Shown in pieces: positions 54,715 through 63,190 of a stretch of 64,000 nt of DNA. How positions within the stretch are numbered: position 1 is the first letter of the stretch; every line of letters starts with the position of its first letter. The notes under the pieces are model-generated. The model saw nothing but the letters and a program-made list of their open reading frames with translations. It had not been told where the DNA came from and did not search any database. Source of the stretch: Streptomyces atratus (GTDB lineage Bacteria; Actinomycetota; Actinomycetes; Streptomycetales; Streptomycetaceae); the NCBI RefSeq assembly GCF_014648655.1, contig NZ_BMRN01000001.1, forward strand, positions 1 through 64,000, written 5' to 3'. The translations under genes were made by a program, and so were the position numbers.

Positions 54715-56115
54715 ATGTCGGAGGCTGCATCCACTCGGGTCGCCCTGGCTGACAGCACAACCCTGCTCCCGTCTCTCGCCCCCCTGCTGCACGAATGGCT
54801 GCCCCGGCAGCGGTGGTTCGCGGGCAAGGGCCGGCCGATCACCGCGTTCTCGCTGGTGTCGGCGACCGAGATGCTGCCGGTGGACACCTGTTCCGTCGGC
54901 GCCCGCACCGGGACCGGGCTGCTCCATCTGCTGGTCCGGGTCCACCAGCCCTCCATGCCCGCGCAGTCGCCGGACGACTGCTACCAACTGCTGCTCGGCG
55001 TAAGGTCCGCACTGCCGCCACGGCTGGCGCCCGCACTCATCGGCCATGTGGCCAAAGGACCGCTCGCCGGCCGCACCGTCTACGAGGGGCTGCACGACCC
55101 GCGCCTGGCCGAACTCCTGCTGGAACGGTTCCGTACCCCCGGCACCCTCGGCGCCCTGCGCTTCGACCGGGGCGGCACCCCCATCGCCGCGGGGCTGGCG
55201 CCGCGCGTGCTCGACACCGAGCAGTCCAACACCTCGCTCGTCTACGGCAATGCCTACATCCTCAAGATCTTCCGCCGGATCTTCCCGGGCACCAACCCCG
55301 ATCTGGAGCTGCCGCTCGCGCTCGCGCGCGAGGGCTGCGGACGGGTGCCCGCCCCCGTCGCCTGGTTCGAAGCCACCGCCCCGGGGCCACTCACCCTCGG
55401 CGTCCTCCAGCCGTTCCTGCGCGGTGCGGAGGACGGCTGGCAGCTCGCCCTGCGGGCCCTCGCCTCGGGCCACGACTTCACCGTCGAGGCCCACGCGCTC
55501 GGCAGGGCCACCGCCGAGGTGCACACCGCGCTCGCCACTGCCCTGCCGACGCCCGCCCTGCGCCGCTCCCAGACCGAGCATCTCGCCGCCGCGATGGTGC
55601 AGCGGCTGGAAGCCGCCGCGCAGGCGGTACCGGCGCTCATGCCGTACGTCCCCGGGCTGCGTACCGCCTTCGACGCGGTGGCCGCGCTCGGTCACCGGGG
55701 TCACAACTGGGTGACACAGCGGGTCCACGGCGATCTCCATCTCGGCCAGACGCTGCGCGCGGCCGACGGTTTCTGGTCACTGATCGACTTCGAGGGCGAA
55801 CCGGCCAGACCACTGCCCGAGCGCCGACGTCCGCAGCCACCGGTACGCGACATCGCCGGCATGCTCCGCTCCTTCGACTACGCGGCCCGCTCGCACCGCC
55901 CGTGGAACGCCGAGTGGGCGGCACACTGCCGGACCGCCTACTGCGAGGGGTACGCCAAGGCCTCGGGCGTCGACCCGCGCAGCGAACCGGAGCTCCTGCG
56001 CGCCCACGAGACCGACAAGGCGGTGTACGAGGTGCTGTACGAGGCACGGCACCGGCCCGACTGGCTTCCGGTTCCGATGGCCGCGATCCAGCGGCTGGCC
56101 GCCGTCGCCCGCTGA
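54715..56115 (+). CDS. mak: Maltokinase (Pep2/Mak type)
   Basis: ATG 54715 gives 466 residues, normal for maltokinase. The aminoglycoside-phosphotransferase-like fold has the Brenner motif VHGDLHLGQ (catalytic base Asp340), Mg-binding LIDFEGEP, and the substrate-domain marker RWFAGKGRPI near the N terminus. It makes maltose-1-phosphate from maltose (from TreS) and ATP, feeding GlgE. The 238-bp gap after treS may contain an internal promoter. A short, likely mobile-element-derived segment separates it from glgB. Confidence 0.94.
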   Translation: MSEAASTRVALADSTTLLPSLAPLLHEWLPRQRWFAGKGRPITAFSLVSATEMLPVDTCSVGARTGTGLLHLLVRVHQPSMPAQSPDDCYQLLLGVRSALPPRLAPALIGHVAKGPLAGRTVYEGLHDPRLAELLLERFRTPGTLGALRFDRGGTPIAAGLAPRVLDTEQSNTSLVYGNAYILKIFRRIFPGTNPDLELPLALAREGCGRVPAPVAWFEATAPGPLTLGVLQPFLRGAEDGWQLALRALASGHDFTVEAHALGRATAEVHTALATALPTPALRRSQTEHLAAAMVQRLEAAAQAVPALMPYVPGLRTAFDAVAALGHRGHNWVTQRVHGDLHLGQTLRAADGFWSLIDFEGEPARPLPERRRPQPPVRDIAGMLRSFDYAARSHRPWNAEWAAHCRTAYCEGYAKASGVDPRSEPELLRAHETDKAVYEVLYEARHRPDWLPVPMAAIQRLAAVAR

Positions 56116-56267
56116 CGGCCCCGGTGCCGTCGCCCGTCGGCGGACCCGCCGTCGTCGCTCCCGCACCACCGCCCGTCCCCGTCCCCCGCTGCTCCGCCCC
56201 GTCCGGCCCTGTTCCGCCCCGACAACACCCTGAAAGCACAGGTCAGAGCAGATGTGCAACGAACTCC

Positions 56268-56322
56268 GCCGCTACGCGGCTCCGCCCCAAGGACCCATTC
56301 CTCCCCGGGCTGAAGCCCGGGG
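56268..56322 (+). mobile_element. Paired hairpins resembling an IS200/IS605-type element end, just upstream of glgB
   Basis: Two hairpins: GCCGC-TAC-GCGGC (56268-56280) and a perfect CCCCGGGCT-GA-AGCCCGGGG (56303-56322). This hairpin sequence and its GGCATCCTGGGAG flank are reminiscent of end sequences of TnpB-bearing IS605-family elements and their MITE/PATE derivatives in Streptomyces, as I recall them. No transposase is present, so it would be a remnant. The GTG of glgB begins 18 bases after it, and its GGGAG serves as ribosome site. Confidence 0.45.
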
Positions 56323-56340
56323 CATCCTGGGAGAAATCCT

Positions 56341-58776
56341 GTGACCGCCCGCAAGCCGTCCCGCAAAGCGCCCGCCCCCACCGAGGTCCCCCAAGTCCCG
56401 CTGCTGACACCGGACGGGACGCTGCCCCCCGCGGCCCCGGCCGAGGTGGACACGCCGCCCTCCTCGGAACCGGCCGTCCCGGACGCTTCGGCCAAGCGGA
56501 AGAAACCTGCGGGCAAGCGAGCCGCCGGAACCGGTGACGGCGGCCCGTCGCCGCGTCCTCGCCGGGGCGCCGGCAGTCAGGGAGTACGCCAGGCGCGCCC
56601 CCTCGACGACGACGACCGGGCCCGGCTGCTCCACGGTGAGCACCATGCCCCGCACGACCTGCTCGGCGCCCACATGGTCCGCGGCGGTGTGACCTTCCGG
56701 GTGCTGCGCCCGTACGCGCGGTCCGTGACCGTGCTCGCCAAGGGGTTGCGGGCGCAGCTGCACGACGACGGCGACGGCCTCTTCTCCGGGCTGCTGCCGA
56801 TGCCCTCACTCCCCGAGTACCAGCTCCTGGTCGCCTACGAGGACAACGAGATCGAGGTGCAGGATCCGTACCGTTTCCTGCCCGCGCTCGGCGATCTCGA
56901 TCTGCATCTGATCGGCGAGGGACGCCACGAGGAGCTGTGGACCGCCCTCGGCGCTCAGCCCATGCAGCACCAGGGGGTCGCGGGGACCCGGTTCACCGTC
57001 TGGGCTCCCGACGCCCGCGGTGTGCGGGTCGTCGGGGACTTCAACTACTGGGACGGCAGCGGCTTCCCGATGCGTTCGCTCGGCTCCAGCGGGGTGTGGG
57101 AGCTGTTCCTGCCCGCGATCGGGGAGGGCGTGCTCTACAAGTTCGACATCTGCCGTCCGGACGGTTCGCACACCACACGCGCCGACCCGATGGCCCGCCG
57201 TACCGAAGTACCGCCCTCCACTGCCTCGATCGTGACGGCATCGCACCATGAGTGGCAGGACCAGGAGTGGATGGCGCACCGCGGGGACCTACCGGTGCAC
57301 GAGGCGCCGTTCTCCGTGTACGAGGTGCATCTTCCGTCCTGGCGGCCGGGACTCACCTACCGTCAGCTGGCCTCACAACTCCCTGCGTACGTAAGGGATC
57401 TGGGGTTCACTCATGTGGAGATGATGCCGGTCTCCGAGCATCCCTTCGGCGGTTCCTGGGGCTATCAGGTCACCGGTTTCTACGCCCCGACGTCGCGCAT
57501 GGGCACACCGGACGACTTCCGTTTCCTCGTCGACGCGCTGCACCGGGCCGGTATCGGCGTCATCGTCGACTGGGTGCCCGCGCACTTCCCGCGTGACGAC
57601 TGGGCGCTCGCGGAGTTCGACGGCCGCCCGCTGTACGAGCACTCGGACCCGTCACGGGCGGCACATCCGGACTGGGGCACGCTGGAGTTCGACTACGGGC
57701 GCAAGGAGGTACGCAACTTCCTTGTCGCCAACGCCACTTACTGGTGCGAGGAGTTCCACATCGATGGGCTGCGGGTCGATGCCGTCGCCTCGATGCTCTA
57801 TCTCGACTACTCGCGCGAGGACGGGGAATGGTCCCCGAACGAGCGCGGCGGCCGGGAGAACCTGGACGCCGTCGCCTTCCTCCAGGAGATGAACGCAACC
57901 GTCTACCGGCGCAATCCGGGCGTCGTCACCATCGCCGAGGAGTCCACCGCCTGGAACGGCGTCACCCGCGCCACCCACCACGTCGGCCCCGACGGCTTCG
58001 GCGGGCTCGGCTTCGGACTGAAGTGGAACATGGGCTGGATGCACGACTCCTTGCAGTACGTGTCGAAGGAGCCGGTGCACCGCAAGTACCACCACAACGA
58101 GATGACCTTCTCGATGGTGTACGCGTACAGCGAGAACTACGTCCTGCCGATCTCGCACGACGAGGTGGTGCACGGAAAGCAGGCGCTGGTCAGCAAGATG
58201 CCCGGCGACTGGTGGCAGCGGCGCGCCAACCACCGGGCGTACCTCGGCTTCATGTGGGCCCATCCCGGCAAGCAACTCCTCTTCATGGGGCAGGAGTTCG
58301 CCCAGGGCGCGGAGTGGTCGGAGGGGCACGGTCCGGACTGGTGGCTGCTCGACCCTTCGTACGAGGCGGAGAGCGACCACCGGGGCGTACGGGACCTGGT
58401 GCGTGAGCTGAACGCGGTGTACGCGGCGACACCGGCGCTGTGGCAACGGGACACCGTCCCCGAGGGTTTCGCCTGGGTCGACGGCACAGCCGCCGAGGAC
58501 AATGTCTTCGCCTTCCTGCGTTTCGACGCGGACGGTGCGCCGCTGCTCGCGGCGTCGAACTTCTCGCCGGTGGTCCGCCACGAGTACCGGCTGGGCGTGC
58601 CGCCGTCCGTGTCCGCCTGGGCGGAGGTGCTCAACACGGACGCGGCACGGTACGGCGGCGGTGACGTCCTCAACCCGGATCCGCTGAAGCCGGAGTCCGT
58701 CGCCGCCCACGGTCACCGCACGAGCGTCCAGCTCACTCTGCCGCCGCTGGCGACGGTGTGGCTGAAGCCGGTGTGA
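56341..58776 (+). CDS. glgB: 1,4-alpha-glucan branching enzyme
   Basis: GTG 56341 behind GGGAG gives 811 residues. Residues 1-95 are a Pro/Ala/Lys-rich extension typical of Streptomyces GlgB; two CBM48-like modules follow (about 105-205 and 215-310), then the GH13 barrel with Asp480 ([11 protein letters not shown]), Glu533 (TIAEESTAW) and Asp607 (SHDEVVHGK), then the C-terminal beta domain. It creates alpha-1,6 branches in the glucan made by GlgE. It completes the glgE-treS-mak-glgB order of the GlgE pathway. Its last 44 bases overlap the convergent HelD gene end. Confidence 0.96.
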   Translation: MTARKPSRKAPAPTEVPQVPLLTPDGTLPPAAPAEVDTPPSSEPAVPDASAKRKKPAGKRAAGTGDGGPSPRPRRGAGSQGVRQARPLDDDDRARLLHGEHHAPHDLLGAHMVRGGVTFRVLRPYARSVTVLAKGLRAQLHDDGDGLFSGLLPMPSLPEYQLLVAYEDNEIEVQDPYRFLPALGDLDLHLIGEGRHEELWTALGAQPMQHQGVAGTRFTVWAPDARGVRVVGDFNYWDGSGFPMRSLGSSGVWELFLPAIGEGVLYKFDICRPDGSHTTRADPMARRTEVPPSTASIVTASHHEWQDQEWMAHRGDLPVHEAPFSVYEVHLPSWRPGLTYRQLASQLPAYVRDLGFTHVEMMPVSEHPFGGSWGYQVTGFYAPTSRMGTPDDFRFLVDALHRAGIGVIVDWVPAHFPRDDWALAEFDGRPLYEHSDPSRAAHPDWGTLEFDYGRKEVRNFLVANATYWCEEFHIDGLRVDAVASMLYLDYSREDGEWSPNERGGRENLDAVAFLQEMNATVYRRNPGVVTIAEESTAWNGVTRATHHVGPDGFGGLGFGLKWNMGWMHDSLQYVSKEPVHRKYHHNEMTFSMVYAYSENYVLPISHDEVVHGKQALVSKMPGDWWQRRANHRAYLGFMWAHPGKQLLFMGQEFAQGAEWSEGHGPDWWLLDPSYEAESDHRGVRDLVRELNAVYAATPALWQRDTVPEGFAWVDGTAAEDNVFAFLRFDADGAPLLAASNFSPVVRHEYRLGVPPSVSAWAEVLNTDAARYGGGDVLNPDPLKPESVAAHGHRTSVQLTLPPLATVWLKPV

Positions 58777-60958
58777 TGATCCCGAGCCGCTGGGTGGCCC
58801 GGGTCAGCGCCACATAGAGATCGTTGGCGGTCATCAGCGCGGGCGCGACGACGAGAACCGTGTCGAACTCCAGGCCCTTGGCCTGGCGCGGGTCGAGCAG
58901 GACGACGGGCCGGCGCAGATCCAGCGGCCCGTCGTCGAGCCCTGTGAGTTCCGCGTGGAGCTCGCGCGGGGCGATGACGGCGAGCCTGCCCTCCGCCGGG
59001 GCCTCGGCCTCGGCGAGCCCGGCCACGTCGGCGAGCGGCAAGGTGCGCTCCCAGGGCCGTGCACCGGTGGAGCGGATGGAGCGCGGGGGTTCGAAGGCGG
59101 GATCGGTGGCCCGGCGCCGCTCGGCCGCGTACTCCATGATCTCGGCGGGCGTACGGTAGTTGACCCCGAGCCGGGCCAACTGCCAGCGGCCTTGGACGTA
59201 CGGCGCGAGGATCTCCTGCCACGAGTCGCAGCCTGCCAGGTCGCCGGTCTGGGCCGGGTCGCCGACCAGGGTCATCGAACGGGTCGGGCTGCGGCGCATC
59301 AGCAGCCGCCAGGCCATGGCCGACAGCTCCTGCGCCTCGTCGACGATGATGTGCCCGAACGCCCAGGTCCGGTCGGCGGCGGCGCGCTCGGCGGCGCTGC
59401 GGTGGTCGGCCTCCTCCTGACGCTCGGCGAACCGTTCGGCGTCGATGATGTCGTGCGCCGCGAGGACCTCGGAGGCATCCTCGTCGATGTCCTCCTTGTC
59501 CTCGAACTCGTAGGTTCGGGAGGCGTACGAGACGTCGAGGACGCCCTGCGCGTAGGCGATCCGGCGGGCCCGCTCGGCCTCGGCGGCGGCCCGGGCGGCG
59601 GAGTCGTCCGCACCGAGGAGCTCGGCGGCCTCGTCGAGGAGGGGCACGTCGGCAGGTGTCCAGGCAGCCTTCCTCGCGCGCCGGAGGAGCTCGGCGTCAT
59701 CCTCGGCCAGATGCGTGGGCTCCTCCAGATAGCCGGCGAGGAACTCCTGCGGGGTGAGCGGGGGCCACAGGGAGGTGATGGCTGCGTGCACCTCCGCGCT
59801 GGCGGCGATGCCCTTGCCGAGCTGGGCGATGTCGTCGGGGCCGAGGAAATTCGGGCCGCCGTAGGGGTCGGCGCCGATGCGGTCGGCGAGCTGCGTGGTG
59901 AGATCGTCGATGATCCGGAAGGCGAAGGTGGGCAGGGCGAGATTGTGCGGAAGCCCGGTCTCACGGGCCTTGTGCCGCGCTTCGACTGCCATGCCCCAGT
60001 CGAGGATCAGCTCCCCGTCGTCGTGCGCGATGACGATCGGGTCGCCCTTCTCGGGCACCTGCTGCCGGTCCCGTACGGCCTCGGCCAGTACGGCGGCCAT
60101 GTCCGCCCGGCCCTTGACGGCGGCGGCCGCGGGACTGTCGGTGCCGGTGGCGTGCACGCCGGGGAACAGTTCGCCGACCGTCGACAGCAGCACGCCGGTC
60201 TCACCGAGCGAGGGCAGCACTTCGCCGATGTAGCCGAGGAAGGCCGGGTTGGGCCCGACGATCAGCACGGCCCGCTTGGCGAGCTGCTCCCGGTGCGCGT
60301 ACAGCAGATACGCGGCCCGGTGCAGCGCGACCGCGGTCTTCCCGGTGCCCGGCCCTCCCTCGACGACGAGCACCCCTCGCTGCGGGGCGCGGATGATGTG
60401 GTCCTGCTCGGCCTGGATGGTCGAGACGATGTCGCCCAGCCGGCCCGTGCGGGCGCTGTTCAGCGCGGCGAGCAGCACCTCGTCGGCGTCGTGCGACTCG
60501 TATCCGGTACGGGTGGTGTCGGCGAGATCCATGATCTCGTCGTGCAACCCGGTGACCGTGCGCCCCCGCGTGGTGATGTGCCTCCTGCGGCGCAGCCCCA
60601 TCGGTTCATACCCGGTCGCGAGATAGAACGGCCGCGCGACGGGAGCCCGCCAGTCGATCAGCAACGGGGTCCGCTCGGCGTCGTCCCGCCGGATTCCGGT
60701 GCGCCCGATGTGGTACGTGACTCCGTCGTGCCTGTCGATCCGCCCGAAACAGAGTCCCGTGTCGGTGGCATTCAGCGCGGCGAGCGTGGCGGAGTGCTCG
60801 GCGACGCCGACATCGCGCTCCACTCGCGCCTGTCGACCGGTGCTGAGCTGCGCGATCGTTGCGCGCATGGCGGCTTCGGCCGCTACCCGGAGCTGGTCGA
60901 GCCGCTCGTGGGCGAGGGAGACGAATTGCTGTTCTTTCCGTATTTCCTCGGCAGACAA
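58733..60958 (-). CDS. helD: HelD/HelR-like superfamily 1 ATPase (RNA polymerase recycling)
   Basis: A 741-residue UvrD/Rep-like ATPase without nuclease domain. N-terminal coiled coil ([20 protein letters not shown]), split helicase domain 1A with Walker [15 protein letters not shown], Walker [12 protein letters not shown], motif [13 protein letters not shown], and later [15 protein letters not shown] and [11 protein letters not shown]. This order matches actinobacterial HelD proteins, which release stalled RNA polymerase; the S. venezuelae relative HelR also protects from rifampicin. The frame begins with TTG 60958, the only plausible start. A promoter-like -35/-10 lies upstream (61035-61065). 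The 3' end overlaps glgB convergently. Whether it is HelR-class cannot be decided from sequence alone. Confidence 0.85.
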   Translation of the reverse strand: MSAEEIRKEQQFVSLAHERLDQLRVAAEAAMRATIAQLSTGRQARVERDVGVAEHSATLAALNATDTGLCFGRIDRHDGVTYHIGRTGIRRDDAERTPLLIDWRAPVARPFYLATGYEPMGLRRRRHITTRGRTVTGLHDEIMDLADTTRTGYESHDADEVLLAALNSARTGRLGDIVSTIQAEQDHIIRAPQRGVLVVEGGPGTGKTAVALHRAAYLLYAHREQLAKRAVLIVGPNPAFLGYIGEVLPSLGETGVLLSTVGELFPGVHATGTDSPAAAAVKGRADMAAVLAEAVRDRQQVPEKGDPIVIAHDDGELILDWGMAVEARHKARETGLPHNLALPTFAFRIIDDLTTQLADRIGADPYGGPNFLGPDDIAQLGKGIAASAEVHAAITSLWPPLTPQEFLAGYLEEPTHLAEDDAELLRRARKAAWTPADVPLLDEAAELLGADDSAARAAAEAERARRIAYAQGVLDVSYASRTYEFEDKEDIDEDASEVLAAHDIIDAERFAERQEEADHRSAAERAAADRTWAFGHIIVDEAQELSAMAWRLLMRRSPTRSMTLVGDPAQTGDLAGCDSWQEILAPYVQGRWQLARLGVNYRTPAEIMEYAAERRRATDPAFEPPRSIRSTGARPWERTLPLADVAGLAEAEAPAEGRLAVIAPRELHAELTGLDDGPLDLRRPVVLLDPRQAKGLEFDTVLVVAPALMTANDLYVALTRATQRLGIITPASATPSPAAAE

Positions 60959-61034
60959 TTCAGCACCTGACGCGATAGAGTAAACTTATTGAATTCTTCC
61001 GATTTCTGCGCGGTTCGCGCACACGGAACTATTC

Positions 61035-61065
61035 AATATAGGCGGAGAAATACCCCGGCCGTCAA
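61035..61065 (-). promoter_or_regulatory. Candidate promoter of the HelD-like gene
   Basis: Reading leftward, TTGACG (61060-61065) and CTATAT/TATATT (61035-61041) are separated by 18-19 bp, close to a vegetative promoter, leaving a leader of about 70 bases. The -35 lies inside the terminator hairpin of the upstream remnant. Confidence 0.4.
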
Positions 61066-61082
61066 TTCGGACCGGGGTTTTT
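61053..61082. terminator. Terminator hairpin beside the HelD promoter
   Basis: CCCCGG (61053-61058) pairs with CCGGGG (61072-61077), extended by CCG/CGG across one bulged A, with a five-T run on the top strand (61078-61082). Confidence 0.6.
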
Positions 61083-61769
61083 GTTTGCGTCCAGGAGACG
61101 CTCGGCAGAGGGTCGGCGCGCCCGTCGCATCGAGCACGGCGCGCAGCCGTACGAGGATGCCCCGCCACTCGCCGGCGCCGCCGGAGTCGACCCGGAGGGC
61201 CGCGAGCTCGGAGTCGGGCACGAGGATGCGATTGTCGGCCGCCGTCCCGGCCACGATGGTCCGCAGGTACGGGGCGATGGCGGCGGCGGGGATGTTCTCC
61301 GCCCGGGCCAGGGCGAAGGCGTGGACCGGCCCCGCCATGCTGCCGTGGAAGAAGTCCGGCATCGCCATGTCGTACGCGGCGGCAAGTGCGTGATCCGGGC
61401 CGTGGAGCGGGGCGCCCGCGCCGAGCGCCTTGAGCACGGCCTCGTACCTGTCGTACGCGGACTGCGACCCGGCGTAGAAGATCAGTGCCTGAGGCCCGCC
61501 GGTCACCTCGACCGGCACCATGATGGCGCCCGCCAGATAGTCGAGCGCCTGGGCGTCGGCCCAGGCCGCGGAGGTATGGGCGCGGTCCGGGGTGTCCGAG
61601 GTGAGGTCCACGAGGACGCGTCCGTCAGCGGAGCCGTAGGGCCTCTTCGGCAGATCCGGCCCGGACCGCTCCCCGGGCGACGAGCTCTTCGCCCTTGCCC
61701 GGGAGCGGTTCCGGACGGTGGTGCATGGGCCGCCTTCGGACCCGAACCGGCATGCAGCATTATGTGGGC

Positions 61770-62099
61770 GTGATCACCATTCATCTGAAATACGAGATTG
61801 ACGCCGACAAGCTCGAGGACTTCGAGGAATACGGCCGCCGCTGGGTCGGGCTCGTCAACCGTTTCGGCGGGACGCACCACGGCTACTTCCTGCCGAGTGA
61901 GGGCGACAGCGACATCGCCTACGCCCTCTTCTCCTTTCCCAGTCTCGCCGCGTACGAGCAGTACCGCACGGACAGCATGTCCGACCCGGAGTGCCAAGAT
62001 GCCTTCGAACTGGCTCGTAACACCCGCTGCATCAAGCGGTACGAGCGCCGCTTCCTGCGACCGCTCGATGTCATGTCCCAGGCCAGCGGCCGGGCTTGA
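61770..62099 (+). CDS. NIPSNAP-family protein
   Basis: GTG 61770 gives 109 residues (ATG 61752 is an alternative, adding six). The dimeric alpha/beta-barrel NIPSNAP fold is evident: VITIHLKYEIDADKLEDFEE, YGRRWVGLVNRFGGTHHGYF, DIAYALFSFPSLAAYEQY and a C-terminal TRCIKRYERRFLRPL. It is small and soluble; function is unknown in bacteria, with ligand-binding or monooxygenase-like roles proposed. It stands alone between the IRED remnant and a gene-poor stretch. Confidence 0.83.
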   Translation: MITIHLKYEIDADKLEDFEEYGRRWVGLVNRFGGTHHGYFLPSEGDSDIAYALFSFPSLAAYEQYRTDSMSDPECQDAFELARNTRCIKRYERRFLRPLDVMSQASGRA

Positions 62100-62474
62100 A
62101 CGACTGCCCGAACGCCAGGACATGGCCATGAAATTCTTCGACCGGGTTGCGGAATCGGCCGTTCCTCAACCACCGTCAGCATGAGCCGAGAGGACGCGGC
62201 TCTACGACCTGGAAGCATGCGGACGGGCGCTGCCGCGCCGTGGCGTGGTGTGAGAAGGACCGTACGGGTTCGGTGAGTTGTGAAGCTGACCCGGGCCCGT
62301 GCGGTCTGTTCCCATCCTGCGGAATGACTGGAGCCAGTCCCTGCCGGTTGCTGAATTCTGACCGACTGCGCAAAGTGCCATGACGGGCGATGGCTATGTC
62401 CCAGGGCTTCGGCAAAGTTCGATCCCGACCCGTTTGTTCTCATCTGCTCTACTGCGGACTCGGGTTCCGGCTGT
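62100..62474. other. Gene-poor stretch
   Basis: No gene is supported. Open frames on both strands have neutral-looking codon use and no family features. An imperfect inverted repeat (GACCGTACGGG at 62258-62268, CCCGTGCGGTC at 62296-62306) might be a terminator relic. Base composition is lower in GC than the surroundings. Confidence 0.45.
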
Positions 62475-63011
62475 TCATGCCTGGGGCGTCCATTCGTCCG
62501 CGAGGAGGCCGAGGATGGCCTCGTCGGCGTATGCGCCGTACACCCAGGCGGAGTGCCGCAGCGTTCCCTCTCGCGTGAACCCCACCCTGGCTGCCGCTGC
62601 GATCATCGGGGCGTTGTCCGTGAGGGTCTCAATCTGCAGGCGCTGCAGTCCACGTACGGCGAATCCGTATTCACACAGCGCCTGCAGGACATCGACGCCG
62701 AGCCCGCGGCCGCGGAATGCGGGTCGCAGGGAGATCCCGATGTGAGCCGTCCTGCTGTGCGTGTCGATGCCCCACAGCAGGGCCTCGCCGACCAGCTCCT
62801 GCGACTCCAGCTCCACTACGGAGAAGCAGGCTGCCGCGTCCGACGGCTCAGCCACTGCGTAGGGCGACTGCCCCGAGCCTGGCGGGATGGGCCGCCACGG
62901 GCGGGAGTCGGCGCGTGACCGTGTAGCCACATCGTCGTACAGCTCGGACTGGAGAACTGGGACGTCGCTCGCGTGCCGGGCACGCAGTCCGATCTTTTCG
63001 CCATGTATCAC
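62475..63011 (-). CDS. RimJ/RimL-type GNAT acetyltransferase
   Basis: A 178-residue protein with GTG start at 63011. GNAT features: IGISLRPAFRGRGLGVDVLQ is the acetyl-CoA loop R-x-x-G-x-G/A region, followed by ALCEYGFAVRGLQRLQIETL, and ENxx-like TDNAPMIAAAARVGFTREGT, which is the RimL pattern. It acetylates an amine of a protein, peptide or small molecule; the substrate is unknown. Ribosome-site match is weak. No linked gene is obvious. Confidence 0.87.
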   Translation of the reverse strand: MIHGEKIGLRARHASDVPVLQSELYDDVATRSRADSRPWRPIPPGSGQSPYAVAEPSDAAACFSVVELESQELVGEALLWGIDTHSRTAHIGISLRPAFRGRGLGVDVLQALCEYGFAVRGLQRLQIETLTDNAPMIAAAARVGFTREGTLRHSAWVYGAYADEAILGLLADEWTPQA

Positions 63012-63190
63012 AGAGCATTGCTACACGAGGGAAAGCAGCCGATCAACTGCGTTGTCCCGGCGGTTCCACGCGGGTGGCGGTCATACGAACCCAAGGAGGG
63101 CGAGCGGACGTTCCGGGTCGCGGGCGTTGTGCCGCAGGGCGGTGGCGATGTCGGGTGCGCCGGACAGTCGCAGGGCCGAAGAGCGCCCGT

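Larger units (their letters stand above)
61033..61623 (-). pseudogene. Imine reductase-type (IRED) remnant
   Basis: A leftward open frame (GTG 61611). Bases about 61264-61623 encode a clear internal IRED segment: GRVLVDLTSDTPDRA, then LDYLAGAIMV, QALIFYAGSQSAYD, MPDFFHGSMAGPVHAFALAR and AENIPAAAIAPYL. These correspond to the end of the Rossmann domain, the linker helix and the start of the C-terminal helical domain of NADPH-dependent imine reductases. The Rossmann N terminus and the true C-terminal helices are missing. The tail (61033-61263) is unrelated: DSGGAGEWRG recalls the C-terminal signature of hydantoinase B, but the match is short. Probably a deletion product, not a working enzyme. 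Confidence 0.6.

Noticed and set aside
62100..62474. Short frames on both strands between the NIPSNAP and acetyltransferase genes
   Set aside because: No ribosome site, no domain, codon use without GC3 bias.
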